NCBI GenBank assembly: GCA_001839685.1
Contig: MLAK01000674.1
Coordinates: 53,524-79,598 of the forward strand
DNA length: 26,075 nucleotides
Direction of reading: 5' to 3'
Source of the DNA: Tritrichomonas foetus
Lineage: Eukaryota > Parabasalia > Tritrichomonadida > Tritrichomonadidae
Positions 8,669 through 19,200 of this stretch are shown in pieces (position 1 is the first letter of the stretch; every line of letters begins with the position of its first letter). The position numbers were made by a program, and so were the translations under genes. The notes under the pieces were generated by a model. It did no database searches, had not been told where the DNA came from, and saw only the letters and a list, made by a program, of their open reading frames with translations.

Positions 8669-11438
8669 TTATGCAACATATCTACTGAGGAACGGATAAA
8701 ATGATGCAATTGGCTCATCTTTATCGATTTTATTCCAGTTTCCAATCAAAATATTTTCTTTCAAAGCTTTCCATTCAATCGTGTTTGGTTTTGGTTTCAT
8801 TTCTTCGTAAGTTTGGGGAATCTTTGATATTTTGTAAACTTTTAAGAAATCTTTGGTTTTGAGCTCATTTGTAATATTTTCATCTTTTTGATAATTCTTT
8901 AAAAAGAATGCAATCAATGGTTTCGGAATACTTGGACAAACATCATCACTTAAATCAGGAGATGTGCTGATATTTGATGCCATGATTAAGCCAGAAATTG
9001 CTTGTCGAAGAACATCCAAAGAAATGCGTTCATCGTTTTCAACAGCAGTCAAAAAGCTGTTCCAAATCATCGAGTTAGTGAAATTGAAACGACTTGGATT
9101 ACTGATGATTTTATTTAATAATTTAATTTGGAATAAGTATAAAAATCGATCATTTAAAAGCCTATTCATATCATCTGATCCAAATTTACTAAATGTATTG
9201 GCTGTACCACTTATAATTTCTCGGAAATCAGCCAAAAGATGATCAAATTCGAAAGTTGCAGTTGCAAATCTGTTAATAAGAACTTCTGTTCGATTTACAA
9301 ATCTGGAAAGATATCTATTGAATTGTTTCTCAAATATTGGCTTCAGACTGTTCACGAATTGTTCAGTTTTTGATTTAGAAAACATTCTATTATCACTACA
9401 AAACATATAAAGAAGCATTGTCAACGACAATTTTTTGGCTGTCGTTAAAGGAATGGTTGGGAATTCTGCAATAAAAACAGATAAACATGAATCAAAGTGC
9501 GCATCACTAATTTCATTATCCTCTAAGAATTTTGTTTGTAAAAACATAGAAATAATGACAAATAATGATGCAGGGCATGGACATTTGTTTGGAGGGGACA
9601 TAAGAGGCGGATTTCGAATGTGTGGATATTCACTCGTAAGAAGTTTATGGAAACAAAATTCTGGTGATGCAAGCATCATTTCTTCATCACTTTTACGAGA
9701 AGCTATTGCTTCTTTAGTAAATAGCTTCTTTTCATCATCGTCGTCATCATCGTCAGTTACTTCACTTGAACTGCTTTCTGATTCTTCTTCTTCATCTTCC
9801 TTATTTTCTTCATCACCTTCTTTGTTTACTTCATCGTCTTCATTCTCATCGTCCTTGTTTTCTATCTCAGCTTCTACCTTTGTTCTATTGTCATTCTTTT
9901 CTTCAACTTCCTTTCCATCAGCTTTTTCTGAATCTACTTGATTCATAATTTCTTCATCTGGTTGAATGTTTTCAGTCTCTTTTTCAGCTTGATTTTCTTG
10001 TTGTTCAGATCCTTTATCGTCATTTTGAGTGTCTTCTTCTTTCTTTGATTTATCTTTCTTGTCATGCTTCTTTTTATGTTTGTGTTTCTTTGATGTTGCT
10101 TCTTCATCACCACCTTCGTCTTTCCTGTGCTTTTTGTGATGTTTCTTCTTCTCTCGTTTCTTTTTATCACTCTTTTCTGATTTGTCATCATTTTCACCTT
10201 TTTCTGATTGTTCATCTTTTTCTTCTGGAGTTTCTTTTTCAAAGGTGATTCCATTTGAATCGGTTTCTTTCTTGAATGAAACACCGCTTCCACTTTCAGT
10301 TGCATCGGTTTCACGCTTGAATGAAANNNNNNNNNNNNNNNNNNNNNNNNNNNNNNNNNNNNNNNNNNNNNNNNNNNNNNNNNNNNNNNNNNNNNNNNNN
10401 NNNNNNNNNNNNNNNNNNNNNNNNNNNNNNNNNNNNNNNNNNNNNNNNNNNNNNNNNNNNNNNNNNNNNNNNNNNNNNNNNNNNNNNNNNNNNNNNNNNN
10501 NNNNNNNNNNNNNNNNNNNNNNNNNNNNNNNNNNNNNNNNNNNNNNNNNNNNNNNNNNNNNNNNNNNNNNNNNNNNNNNNNNNNNNNNNNNNNNNNNNNN
10601 NNNNNNNNNNNNNNNNNNNNNNNNNNNNNNNNNNNNNNNNNNNNNNNNNNNNNNNNCTTCCACTTTCAGTTGAATCAGTTTCTTTCTTGAATGAAACACC
10701 TGCAGCTGGTGTTACTTCTTTCTCAGGAGATGAGGTCTTTGATGGAGAATCGTCCCCACTTTTCTTCTTCTTCTTATCTTTTCGTTTTTCATCTTTCGAT
10801 TTACTTTTGTCTTTCTTCTTCTTCTTCTTTTTATCTTTCTTATCACTCTTGCTATCGTCCTTCTTATGCTTATGTTTGTGTTTCCTCCTCTTTTCTTTAG
10901 CTTCATCTGAATCTTCATCGTCTTGTTCGATTTCTGTGATATCCCAATCTTGAAGCGGAACATGCTTATCTTGCTCACCAAGAAATGACATATCATTCAA
11001 ATCAGCACCAGTCGTATCGGTGACTTCACCGTGAGCGAATAACAAAAACGATGCCGAAAATATTGGTGGAGTACCTCTGCCACTCTCCATTTCTTTGTTA
11101 AACTTAGTGATGACTTTATTTCCATAAAAGTTGCTCACATCTATTGTTAGTTTCCCGAAAATTTTTGTTTTTCCACCATCAAGAAATCTTTTCAAAACGA
11201 CTTTCAATTTCTTCGGTTTGATTGATCCATCCATCTTGTTAATGTATATAGTGCATGGAACTTCGAAATCAGAATTAAAGACGAGTTTGTTTTTGGAATC
11301 CGGTTTCATAATATCTGACTCACCTTTAGATTCGCCTCGAGACCAGCTGAATTGGAAGTCACTGTTGACTTCTTGTTTGATGTCAATTTCATGGAGTGTC
11401 CAATGAAGCGAACAAGGAATTTTCGTCCATTTATTCAT
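8669..11438 (-). CDS. NT-C2-like protein with charged tails and tandem repeats (assembly gap inside)
   Basis: One gene read as two open frames on either side of a 330-N gap (10327-10656). The N-terminal 150 or so residues (strands such as KNKLVFNSDFEVPCTIYI, KKLKVVLKRF and IFGKLTIDVSNFYG, with F-x-A-S-F-L-L at the end) resemble the NT-type C2 domain of EEIG1/EHBP1-like proteins, a membrane- or cytoskeleton-linking module. A Lys-rich segment follows, then 15-residue repeats around S-F-K-K-E-T-D-S-T-E-S-G-S-G-V that run into the gap, a second His/Lys-rich segment, and a strongly acidic Glu/Asp/Ser segment. The last 350 residues or so are non-repetitive and mostly helical, possibly like the DIL/cargo-binding regions seen in some NT-C2 proteins (low confidence). 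The two halves are out of frame at the stated gap length; the repeat phase explains this (see findings). ATG at 11438 is the first in frame. Confidence 0.8.
9710..10325 (-). other. charge-segregated low-complexity segment of the NT-C2-like protein
   Basis: Reading with the gene, a Lys/His-rich block (about 10200-10030, with motifs such as HKKH and KHKHKKKHDKKDK) is followed by a Glu/Asp-rich block (about 10020-9725) ending in Ser-rich and then poly-Asp stretches. A further Lys-rich block lies before the gap (about 10780-10900). Such segments are probably disordered. On the plus strand they create long Ser/Phe/Leu-rich shadow frames that are not genes. Confidence 0.8.
10262..10720 (-). repeat. 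45-bp coding tandem repeat spanning the gap
   Basis: GGTTTC recurs at 10262 and 10307, giving a 45-bp period, and the bases between agree with the sequence that resumes at 10657 (CTTCCACTTTCAGTTG then TTTCTTTCTTGAATGAAACA). Each unit codes 15 residues around F-K-K-E-T-D-S/A-T-E-S-G. Two units and a decayed third are readable left of the gap and one right of it. Confidence 0.9.
10327..10656. other. assembly gap (330 N)
   Basis: A run of 330 N falls inside the 45-bp coding repeat. The length looks like an estimate: repeat phase demands 5+45k bases, and the reading frame demands a length of 2 modulo 3, which every 5+45k satisfies and 330 does not. Confidence 0.95.
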
Positions 11439-12169
11439 TTATTTGATTTTTTTTTCTCTTTCTATCGAGATTTTTATATTGTTTTGAATGTGGTTTGGTG
11501 ATGTGAAACATTTAAAAAGTTGAATTTCAATACGCAATTGACGACTTTTTCATTAAATGAATATTGAAAAGTGGCATTTATTTCTGATAAACAATTCACT
11601 CTCAGTGAATTATTTTTGTCATTTAAGTGAATTCCAAAATACTTGTTATTATAAGCTTGGGAGTGAATATTATTATTCTCAGGATTATTATCGTATTTAT
11701 AACTATATTTATATATTTTAACTTTATATTATTTTTAAAAATATTGATAATTCATCAAGAAATTAAGTAATATTCAGTTCTGTTATTTGAATTTATAATT
11801 GGTCTAATTGATGTTCGTAACCATAAATTGTCATTTTCTGCAATAACAAACTTTTATTGTCAGTTGATAATACCAATTAATAATCACAATACAAATTTTA
11901 AGAATAAAAACTGTGCAATATTAGCAAATTAAATGTTATATATGACGATATTCCAAAATGATTATGATTTTTATAATTCAATTCATTTCAAAGCAGGACA
12001 GAAAAAATTTTGATTCGCCAAAATCTCCCAATAATGGTCATTTATGCGATTTTAGATTATCTTCCTTCCTCAATTTTTGTAAATATACAATTTGCAATAA
12101 TATGAGAACAAAAAAATTCACATTAATTAGCATTTTATTTCTAATATACAATACTATAAAAAATCTATA
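11439..12169. other. intergenic, 731 bp
   Basis: This is the upstream region of the NT-C2-like gene and the 3' flank of the orphan gene. It holds AAAAAGT at 11514-11520 and ACTTTTT at 11544-11550, the GTGATGTGA element at 11498-11506, and otherwise plain AT-rich sequence. A 78-codon plus-strand frame at 11958-12194 overlaps the end of the orphan gene and looks like chance. Confidence 0.6.
11498..11550 (-). promoter_or_regulatory. upstream elements of the NT-C2-like gene
   Basis: GTGATGTGA (11498-11506) is followed after 7 nt by AAAAAGTTG (11514-11522), the same pair in the same order and orientation as upstream of the Sel1-repeat gene (spacing 5 nt there). ACTTTTT (11544-11550) follows. The pair lies 60-84 nt before the ATG. 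A promoter role is inferred from recurrence. Confidence 0.45.
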
Positions 12170-12778
12170 TCAAATATTCATGTCCGAAAGATGATGTGTA
12201 TATCCCGAAATTTCCCATGAAGAAACTGTCGCAGAAATCGCATCTGTCAGCTTTCTCACACCTTCTTTTACTTTTCTTTTATTTTTGGCTGGTTTCACTT
12301 CTTTCATTTCTTTCCGTACTGAAATCCATTCTCCGTCGTTTCTTTGAGTTTCTGAAGCCTTTTTTCTTAATGAGGCGTCACTTTCGATTTGGTCATGAAG
12401 CAAATGATGCTTCAACCGGCATGTGTTTACTTTCGCGGTCACTGGAGATTCTTCATTTCGACTGCAAACTTTTCTAGGCGACACATTTAATGGCCATTGA
12501 TCGATCGTTCGCATAAGGCCATAATTTACCTTGGAAAGCGAGCTTTCAGGAATGTACATCCTTTTGACTGGTCTCTGGGTGAACGCGAAGTTTGTTATAG
12601 CGAATGGAACTTGTGAAATACTTTTTGCGTAAGGTCGTGTTGTTAATTTATTGTCGCATTGAAGAGTTTTGTGCCATTTGTCGGTTTCGATACGTTTTAC
12701 TTCTCTCAGATAGAATGGAAGCTTGACACTCTTTGGCTCAAGGGAATCTCGAAAGAGCCTGGAGTGAACATCACTCAT
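12170..12778 (-). CDS. orphan protein, 202 aa
   Basis: I do not recognise this protein. It is 202 residues, basic, without a signal peptide, membrane segment or clear repeats. The N-terminal half has scattered proline and aromatic residues (LPFYLREVKR, YIPESSLSKVNYGL, DQWPLNV); the C-terminal half contains a Lys/Arg-rich helix-like stretch (RKEMKEVKPAKNKRKVKEG). Base composition is richer in G+C than the flanks, and codon use looks coding. An ACTTTTT element lies 84 nt upstream of the ATG, as for neighbouring genes, which supports a real gene. A cytoskeletal or nucleic-acid-associated role is possible, but nothing shows it. Confidence 0.65.
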   Translation of the reverse strand: MSDVHSRLFRDSLEPKSVKLPFYLREVKRIETDKWHKTLQCDNKLTTRPYAKSISQVPFAITNFAFTQRPVKRMYIPESSLSKVNYGLMRTIDQWPLNVSPRKVCSRNEESPVTAKVNTCRLKHHLLHDQIESDASLRKKASETQRNDGEWISVRKEMKEVKPAKNKRKVKEGVRKLTDAISATVSSWEISGYTHHLSDMNI

Positions 12779-13832
12779 TTGTTTTTCAATTAATATTCAA
12801 ATATATTTTATATTAACACAAAATAATTGAAATTAAAATTTCATCTTTCAATGATTATTACACTTTTTGCGATATTATTTTCCCCGTCGTATTGAAAGTG
12901 AAAATTACAGATAATTCACAAAAATTGAGGAAAACTAAAAGTTTTGTGAATATCAACTTTTAAGTTTAGCTTGTTTATTCCTCAACATACATTGTTATTT
13001 TGCATATATTGTCTCGGTTATATTTTTCGTAACTGAAAGAAAAAAGACGATATAATAAAAGTTTCAAAATTCATTCAATTTCAAAAAATATCGCGACTTT
13101 TTGTGATTAAATATTTTAATTTTGTATTGAATTATCCTTTCTTATCTTTCTTCAATATAAGTATCCATTCTATCTCTGTACGAATTGTTAATTATTTGTC
13201 TATAGCAATGATAGAACTACATATGAATTCTCAAAAAAATTAAGAAAAATACCTCGTTATTAGATGGAAATTTTCCGTAAATATTTTAAGTTTCGATTGG
13301 AATTGATTTAAATGCATGATCCAAAATGACATTGTTAAATATTAAGATATTATTGTTTTCAAAATCCAAAATTTATTCATTGGCAATTGGTAATTGATTT
13401 TTAATCACTTTCGAATCTTACCTCATTATTATAATGTTCTATTTATGATACTACTTATTTCTAAATATATCCATGTTTCACTTTGCCAACTAACGAAAAA
13501 CATTTATTTAATTTCTGAGGAAACAAAATCACGGCACTTTGAATCGATATAGATCTATTGGTATTCCATGGAAATCTGTAGAATCCAACAAGCAACTCAT
13601 AAACATCACCAACATCATGAAAGACCAAAAAGCACTATATTAACAATATGATTACCATAGGATTGCTCGAAAATGAGAAATAGTAAAAAATGAATTTTAA
13701 CATAGCATGGTTTTAATTATTAAAGAATAGAAAAATATTAACAAAAACAAAAATTCGCATGACTTTCATTTCTATTTTCTATCAAAACAAAAAAACAACA
13801 AACACCAACAATACAAAAAACAAGGATTTGTT
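12779..13832. other. intergenic, 1054 bp
   Basis: This is the upstream region of the orphan gene and the 3' flank of the kinase gene. It contains ACTTTTTGCGATATT at 12862-12876 and, on the other strand, AAAAAGTCGCGATATT at 13087-13102, so GCGATATT follows the 7-mer both times. A small palindrome (AAAACT, 3 nt, AGTTTT) sits at 12931-12945. No gene is seen. Confidence 0.55.
12862..12876 (-). promoter_or_regulatory. AAAAAGT element upstream of the orphan gene
   Basis: AAAAAGT on the coding strand, 84 nt before the ATG, within AATATCGCAAAAAGTGTAAT. Position and core match the elements ahead of the kinase (82 nt), the Sel1-repeat gene (78 nt) and the NT-C2-like gene (76 nt, other orientation). 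Confidence 0.4.
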
Positions 13833-15059
13833 CTAAAATGGCCTTCTTTTGGAAAGTGGGACCGCCATCAATCTTGATCTTGTTGCTGCAGGATTTCTTG
13901 GCACTTTTTCGAGTGGATTTTTATGAATCTTGTCAATTGTGTGTTGCTGATCTTCGTTTGTTGAAGGCTGGATGGCCTGTTGTTGTGCGTCTCTCTTTCT
14001 CACTGAGAACGCCTTTTTTCTGAGTGCCGGCAGTGAGCTCTGCGTCAAATGGCCCTGTTGCTTCTTTGTATTTAATGATCGAATTACAGAGTCTATTGAT
14101 AACTGCTCGGTGGAATTGCATTTCTGTATTTCATTGCCAGAGGCAATTGCGTCGAGGTCCTCGCATTCATTATTGTCAAACAAATTGTCGACTTTTTTGA
14201 CAGATACGAGGGGGACTTCAGAAAAGTCGGAATTTCTGTGGTAACCGTTATCTTCTAGCATCCACGGGTGTTGAAAAGCCTGCTCAATTGTGAGTCTTTG
14301 GCTGATGTCGACTGTCATTAATCCGGTTATGAAATTTCGGCAATTTTCACTCAATTTTTCTGGGACCTTGTATTGGCCGGCCCGGATCTGCTGAAAAAGT
14401 TGAACCTGGTTCCGTTTGGTCCACGGAAGCTGGCCGGTCAGCATGGCGAACAAAATCACGCCGGTTGACCAAACGTCGCTAGCCATGGCGTTATAGCGTT
14501 CTCCGGAAAGACATTCTGGCGATGCGTAACAGGGCGACCCGCAGGGAGTATCGCAGAGGCCTTGCTGGCCTACATATTTGGATAGGCCGAAATCTGACAG
14601 TTTGATGTGGCCGGTTTCGCTGAGAAGGATGTTTTCCGGTTTCATGTCACGATGGGCGATCCCCTTCGAGTGGATATATTGGAGCGTTTCCAATATCTCG
14701 CGAACGACAAAACGACTTTGAACTTCGGAGAGACACCCATGATCAACGATAAATTTGAAAAGTTCGCCATGCGGACAGAACTCCATGAAAATGTAATAAT
14801 TATTTTCGTCTTTGAGCAAATCATAAAGTTTGACAATTCCGGGATGACTCAATTGCTGGAAAATATGGACTTCGATTTCGAACCGACTCTGTAATTCTTC
14901 TGTCGAGAGGCGATTCTTCGGAACTACTTTGCAGGCAAGATTGAACTTGTTGAGCTCGTCGTAGGCCTTCACAACGATAGCAAAGGCACCTGTACCGATA
15001 ATCGAGTTGAGCGAATAATGGCCGATTTTAGGCGGTGTGTTAACGTGAATATCGAGCAT
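13833..15059 (-). CDS. CAMK-family Ser/Thr protein kinase, SNF1/AMPK-like
   Basis: A complete protein kinase of 408 residues counted from the ATG at 15059. Counting from that start: Gly-rich loop GTGAFAIVV (22-30), ATP-binding Lys44 in ACKVV, Glu63 of the C helix, catalytic loop HRDMKPEN (136-143), DFG (156-158), activation segment CDTPCGSPCYASPE (169-182) with a likely activating Thr171, then DVWSTGVILF and the Arg of the last helix. The TPCGSP-Y-ASPE signature and overall order fit CAMK kinases near SNF1/AMPK/NUAK. The C-terminal 140 residues are low-complexity and basic, without a recognisable regulatory domain. The frame is open nine codons further upstream to a GTG at 15086, but a GTG start is unlikely in a eukaryote. 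Its coding sequence is among the most GC-rich in the window. An AAAAAGT element lies 82 nt upstream. Confidence 0.92.
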   Translation of the reverse strand: MLDIHVNTPPKIGHYSLNSIIGTGAFAIVVKAYDELNKFNLACKVVPKNRLSTEELQSRFEIEVHIFQQLSHPGIVKLYDLLKDENNYYIFMEFCPHGELFKFIVDHGCLSEVQSRFVVREILETLQYIHSKGIAHRDMKPENILLSETGHIKLSDFGLSKYVGQQGLCDTPCGSPCYASPECLSGERYNAMASDVWSTGVILFAMLTGQLPWTKRNQVQLFQQIRAGQYKVPEKLSENCRNFITGLMTVDISQRLTIEQAFQHPWMLEDNGYHRNSDFSEVPLVSVKKVDNLFDNNECEDLDAIASGNEIQKCNSTEQLSIDSVIRSLNTKKQQGHLTQSSLPALRKKAFSVRKRDAQQQAIQPSTNEDQQHTIDKIHKNPLEKVPRNPAATRSRLMAVPLSKRRPF

Positions 15060-16246
15060 CTGATTTTTGCGAGTTTTTTTTTTCACTTTTGGTTAAAAAA
15101 TTTTCGTTTGATTTTTTGAATGATTTATGCGGCTTTCCTAACTTTTTCCGAAAATAGTTCAGATGTAATACAATTATTTTGTTATTTCAATTAGATGAAT
15201 TGATAAAGATTAATCTACTTTTTCAATAAAGATATTATTCGACATATTTGATTGAATTAGTTTATGAATGATCTTAAGAATTGAATAGAAATTTCGAATA
15301 TCTTACATTTAATTTTGATAAAGAATTTCTTAATAAACGTTTTGAGTTCTTCGTAATTACAACTTTATTAATTCAAAAATGTTTGTAATACGTCAAATTT
15401 TCAGAAAAACCGGAGAAAAGTCAATTTTTGAATGTATATTTGGTGATATTTTCTGTCAACAGGCTGTTTATATTCTGAAAAATCGTCGTGAAATCCAATA
15501 TTCTATAGTATATTCATTTTTGAGAGAAATATTTTTCACTTTTCCCCAGAAAGTGGATGGAATTGAATACTGATTCCGAATATTGTTTTTGTTTTTTTTT
15601 ATAAAAAATACCTTTATCTTCTTCTATTTGAGAAAATGATCGTAAAATAGATTGTAATAACAATATATTTTGTATTTCATCACTATCACCATATTAACAT
15701 CAGTGCTATCGATAAATCAAGGAAATAAGAATAGAACAAAATCAGATTCACAAACTTTTTCACAAGAATTGAATACAGACATTTTCATAATGTTATCGAA
15801 TTTTTATACAATGAAAAAAATACATTTTTTTCGAAATATGATGAAGATAAAGCCCAATCCATATATGAATTTTGTAGAGTAATTTCTTCAAAATAATAAT
15901 AATTTTTCATATTTATATACTCATCAACTCATGAAGATGAAATCAATCAAAATAATTATCGATGAGACTTTGACCTTTTTTTTACAATTGACCTTTCATT
16001 AATCTCTTACCTTCGAATTATTTGTTATTTTTTAAATAAAATTGTTTTTTGGAATCCAGTAATATCTTTTATAAGCATATTATATAAGTTCTGTTGAAAA
16101 ATTCTCAATCAATTTGATTCAAATTTGACTAAAAAGGGGTACTATAATTAGCATAAATATAAAATATATTTCTATTCAATGAATCACTATTAAATTAAGA
16201 AAAAACGATTAATTGTCAAATCAATTATTATATTTTTAACTTAAAT
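15060..16246. other. intergenic, 1.19 kb
   Basis: This is the upstream region of the kinase gene and the 3' flank of the surface-protein gene. It holds ACTTTTT at 15141-15147, 15217-15223 and 15754-15760. A 64-codon ATG frame at 15379-15573 (+) has no recognisable domain and a length expected by chance. No RNA gene was recognised. Confidence 0.55.
15141..15147 (-). promoter_or_regulatory. AAAAAGT element upstream of the kinase gene
   Basis: AAAAAGT on the coding strand within ATTTTCGGAAAAAGTTAGG, 82 nt before the ATG at 15059. A second copy lies at 15217-15223. Its shared position with other genes suggests a promoter role. Confidence 0.4.
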
Positions 16247-19200
16247 TTACAAAGCATCTTCTGTATATCTTGCATCTCCAGTCCTCTCTGGATTAATTAA
16301 TACGGATCCAATTGAGAGTGTGTCAGATTTGTCTAAATCTCTGCTCTTTCTCCTTCTGATGTAAAAAACTACCAAAACAGTAACAATTGTGATCAAAACT
16401 GCCAGGGAAAGTGTAATTAAAATGATATAGCCTGGTTTGATTCCACTTGATTGGTCAGGATTATAAGTAATTGTCTGGGACATTGTGCTTGTAGCAGTTA
16501 TTGTTTCAGGTTGAGTTGTTGGATCAATTGGGATTTTCTGTCGTCCAGTAATAATCAATTCACCATCACTACATCTCGCAGAAAGAATGTTATAGTTATC
16601 ATCGTTGAAATAAATTACAGAAGAGTTGAAATGAACCTTTTCTAAGAAATATCGACAATAGCTTCCATAATTACCAAATAAGAAAGCCTTACGATAAAGG
16701 AATTCATTATACAAAGTCTTTTGTTCAGTGGAAATCGACTCTTTCATGAAATTAATATATATATTTTTAACAACGTTTGCTGGAAATTCTACAAATTGAA
16801 TTTCAGGGGTTTCATCAATATCCCAATAATATTTAATTTCAGCTGTTGTCTCAAAATCTACTGTACCTTGTAAGGTAGCTTCTCCATAAATAGTTAAAGT
16901 GTTTTTAATATGTCCATTCGAAACATTCGAAACATTTTTGATTGTCAAAGTATTGAAATTGACCACTTTTTGGGTTGTTAAAGTAGAATTATGTAAAACT
17001 AGATCAGTAAATGTAAGTTCACCGCTCTCTGAGTTATCAAGATTTAACTTTCCATTAGAAATGACTATTTGTTTGGTATTATCAAGTTCAACATCTTTTG
17101 TCAATCGAATTACTTGATTATCTGATTCTGTTACATTCAATGGTGAAATATAGAATGGGAATGACGAAGTTGTAACTGTATATTCATCATTAGTATTACT
17201 TTCTAATGTTCTTTTGATTTCAAAAGAATTTTTTTCGTTTAAATTCCAACCTTTGGATATAATATAATTTTTAACATTTGGAGTTAAAAGTGAAGTCAAT
17301 TTCTTGATTTCTATTTGTCCATTTTCTATCTCGAATGTTAGTGAATCCGAATTAAATTTCACTGAAAGTTTAGGGAAGTTTTCATATAAAATGTCTTCAT
17401 TTCCAATTTTCCAGCCATTGCTAGTAAATGTGATTGTTTTTTCTACAGAAACAAATTTTATGGGATTTTGATAAGAGTTGAACTCTTTGGAAATCCAACT
17501 TGAAGCATCCAAAATTTCAATTTCATTAAATCCACTTACGTCAGAAATCAAAGCTCCATTAATATTAAGTTTCTTAACAGCATATCCACTTTTTATACTT
17601 GTTACTTTTAAATTATCGATTTGGAGACTGTTGATTTTATTTTTACTGAGCTCAAGATTAATTGTTGGAAGTGCTTCTATTGTTGAAATTCCAGAAATTT
17701 CGACATCAATTGTATCAAAGATTTCTAAATCGAAGTTTAATGAATCAGAATCAGAAATACTTCTTCCAAGATGAATTTCAACTGATTGAATACCTTTGGG
17801 AATCAAACTAGACATATTGCTCAGTTTATCTTTAGGTATAGTTACGTCACATCCAATTGTTGATTCGTAACATAAAGCAAGTGGAATATATTTAGGATGT
17901 GTCTCAGTATAAAAGAATATCGAGAAAGTGGCTAAATCTTGTTCAAATTTAAAGGCATCTTGCACGCCATGTAACGAAGGAATTGGTTCAATAAAGTTCA
18001 TAGTAATACTTTGGTCAATGGAAGTAGGAATTTTCAACATTGTGTAATTTTGAGAACAAAATCTATTCAATTCTACAGAATTTAATTCAATATCACTATC
18101 AATTCCAAGCTTGATGTTAATTGATGAATAAACTCTCACAGTTTTAGAAGTAATTGCAGACAATTTAATTGATGAATATCCGTCAATTCCATTATATAAA
18201 CTTAATTTTATATTAACTGTATTTGTAACGGTTGGATCATCATTGCCATTCACACTTTTAATTGTGATTGAAGAACTTGGCTGCAAACAAAGCAGTGAAA
18301 AATCACTATAGGCATTAAATTCATACAAAACAAGTTCACTTGGCGTGATTGTTGTTGTTTCATATGTTAAATCTAATGTTTGATATGCTTTAGAATTTGA
18401 CAAACTTCCAGAAATTCCAACTTTTGATGCAGTACCAATGATCCTTGAAGTACCTACAATAGTAGAAATTTGTAGTGGTGTATTTTCATGACCAATTTTC
18501 AGAATTGTATCATCTGCTTGTATAAAATTGAAAATATATTCGCCTTGTTTTACAGTTGGCCATGATTCTGACACTGAAAAGTCAAAGGTGACGCCTTTGC
18601 ATTCATTGATTTGAACTAGTGGAATTTGATCAAATGAAGCACCTTCAGCAGCTGAAATATCCACAGTTTTTACAGTTGATGCAAGATTAATAACGACGTC
18701 AAAATCATTCGAATGTTCAATCTTGAATGTCATTTTACCAATTGATACTGCACCATTTCTAACTACTAAAGCAACACTTTCGTCGCTGACTGTTGCTTTT
18801 AGATCCTCTGCGTTATCATCATTTAAAAAGTAAATGGTTTTTTCTACAGAATTAAAATCACCACTAATTATTAAATTATCAGTAATTGTAACAGAGTGAA
18901 TACGTTCGAAAAATGAAACATCACAATTTAAATCATCAATAGTTAAGGTTGACTTATCAAAATCGCTGAATGTAGAATTTTCCAGCAATAGATCACCAAA
19001 AACAAATTCAGAATGTCCAGAAAACGATTTTGATAATAAAGTTAAATTCTTAAAATAAGTTGCTGATAATTTTGGATCATTTAGTTGATTTTCATTACTA
19101 ATTTTAAGATACTCTTCTGAACCTTCACCAATAAAATAAATGACTTTTTTATTGAGACTTTCCATGTTCACTGTTGGATAATCAGCTGATGAACTATTTG

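Noticed and set aside
9435..10953. Ser/Phe/Leu-rich plus-strand frames opposite the NT-C2-like gene
   Set aside because: They are antisense shadows of Lys/Glu/Asp-rich coding repeats, and the long ones run through the N gap.
11958..12194. 78-codon plus-strand frame
   Set aside because: It overlaps the end of the orphan gene, is AT-driven (Ile/Asn/Lys/Phe) and shows no domain.
15379..15573. 64-codon plus-strand ATG frame
   Set aside because: Chance frames of this length are expected in this much AT-rich spacer, and the product has no recognisable feature.
15670..15882. 70-codon plus-strand frame
   Set aside because: It starts at TTG rather than ATG and has AT-rich, noncoding-like composition.
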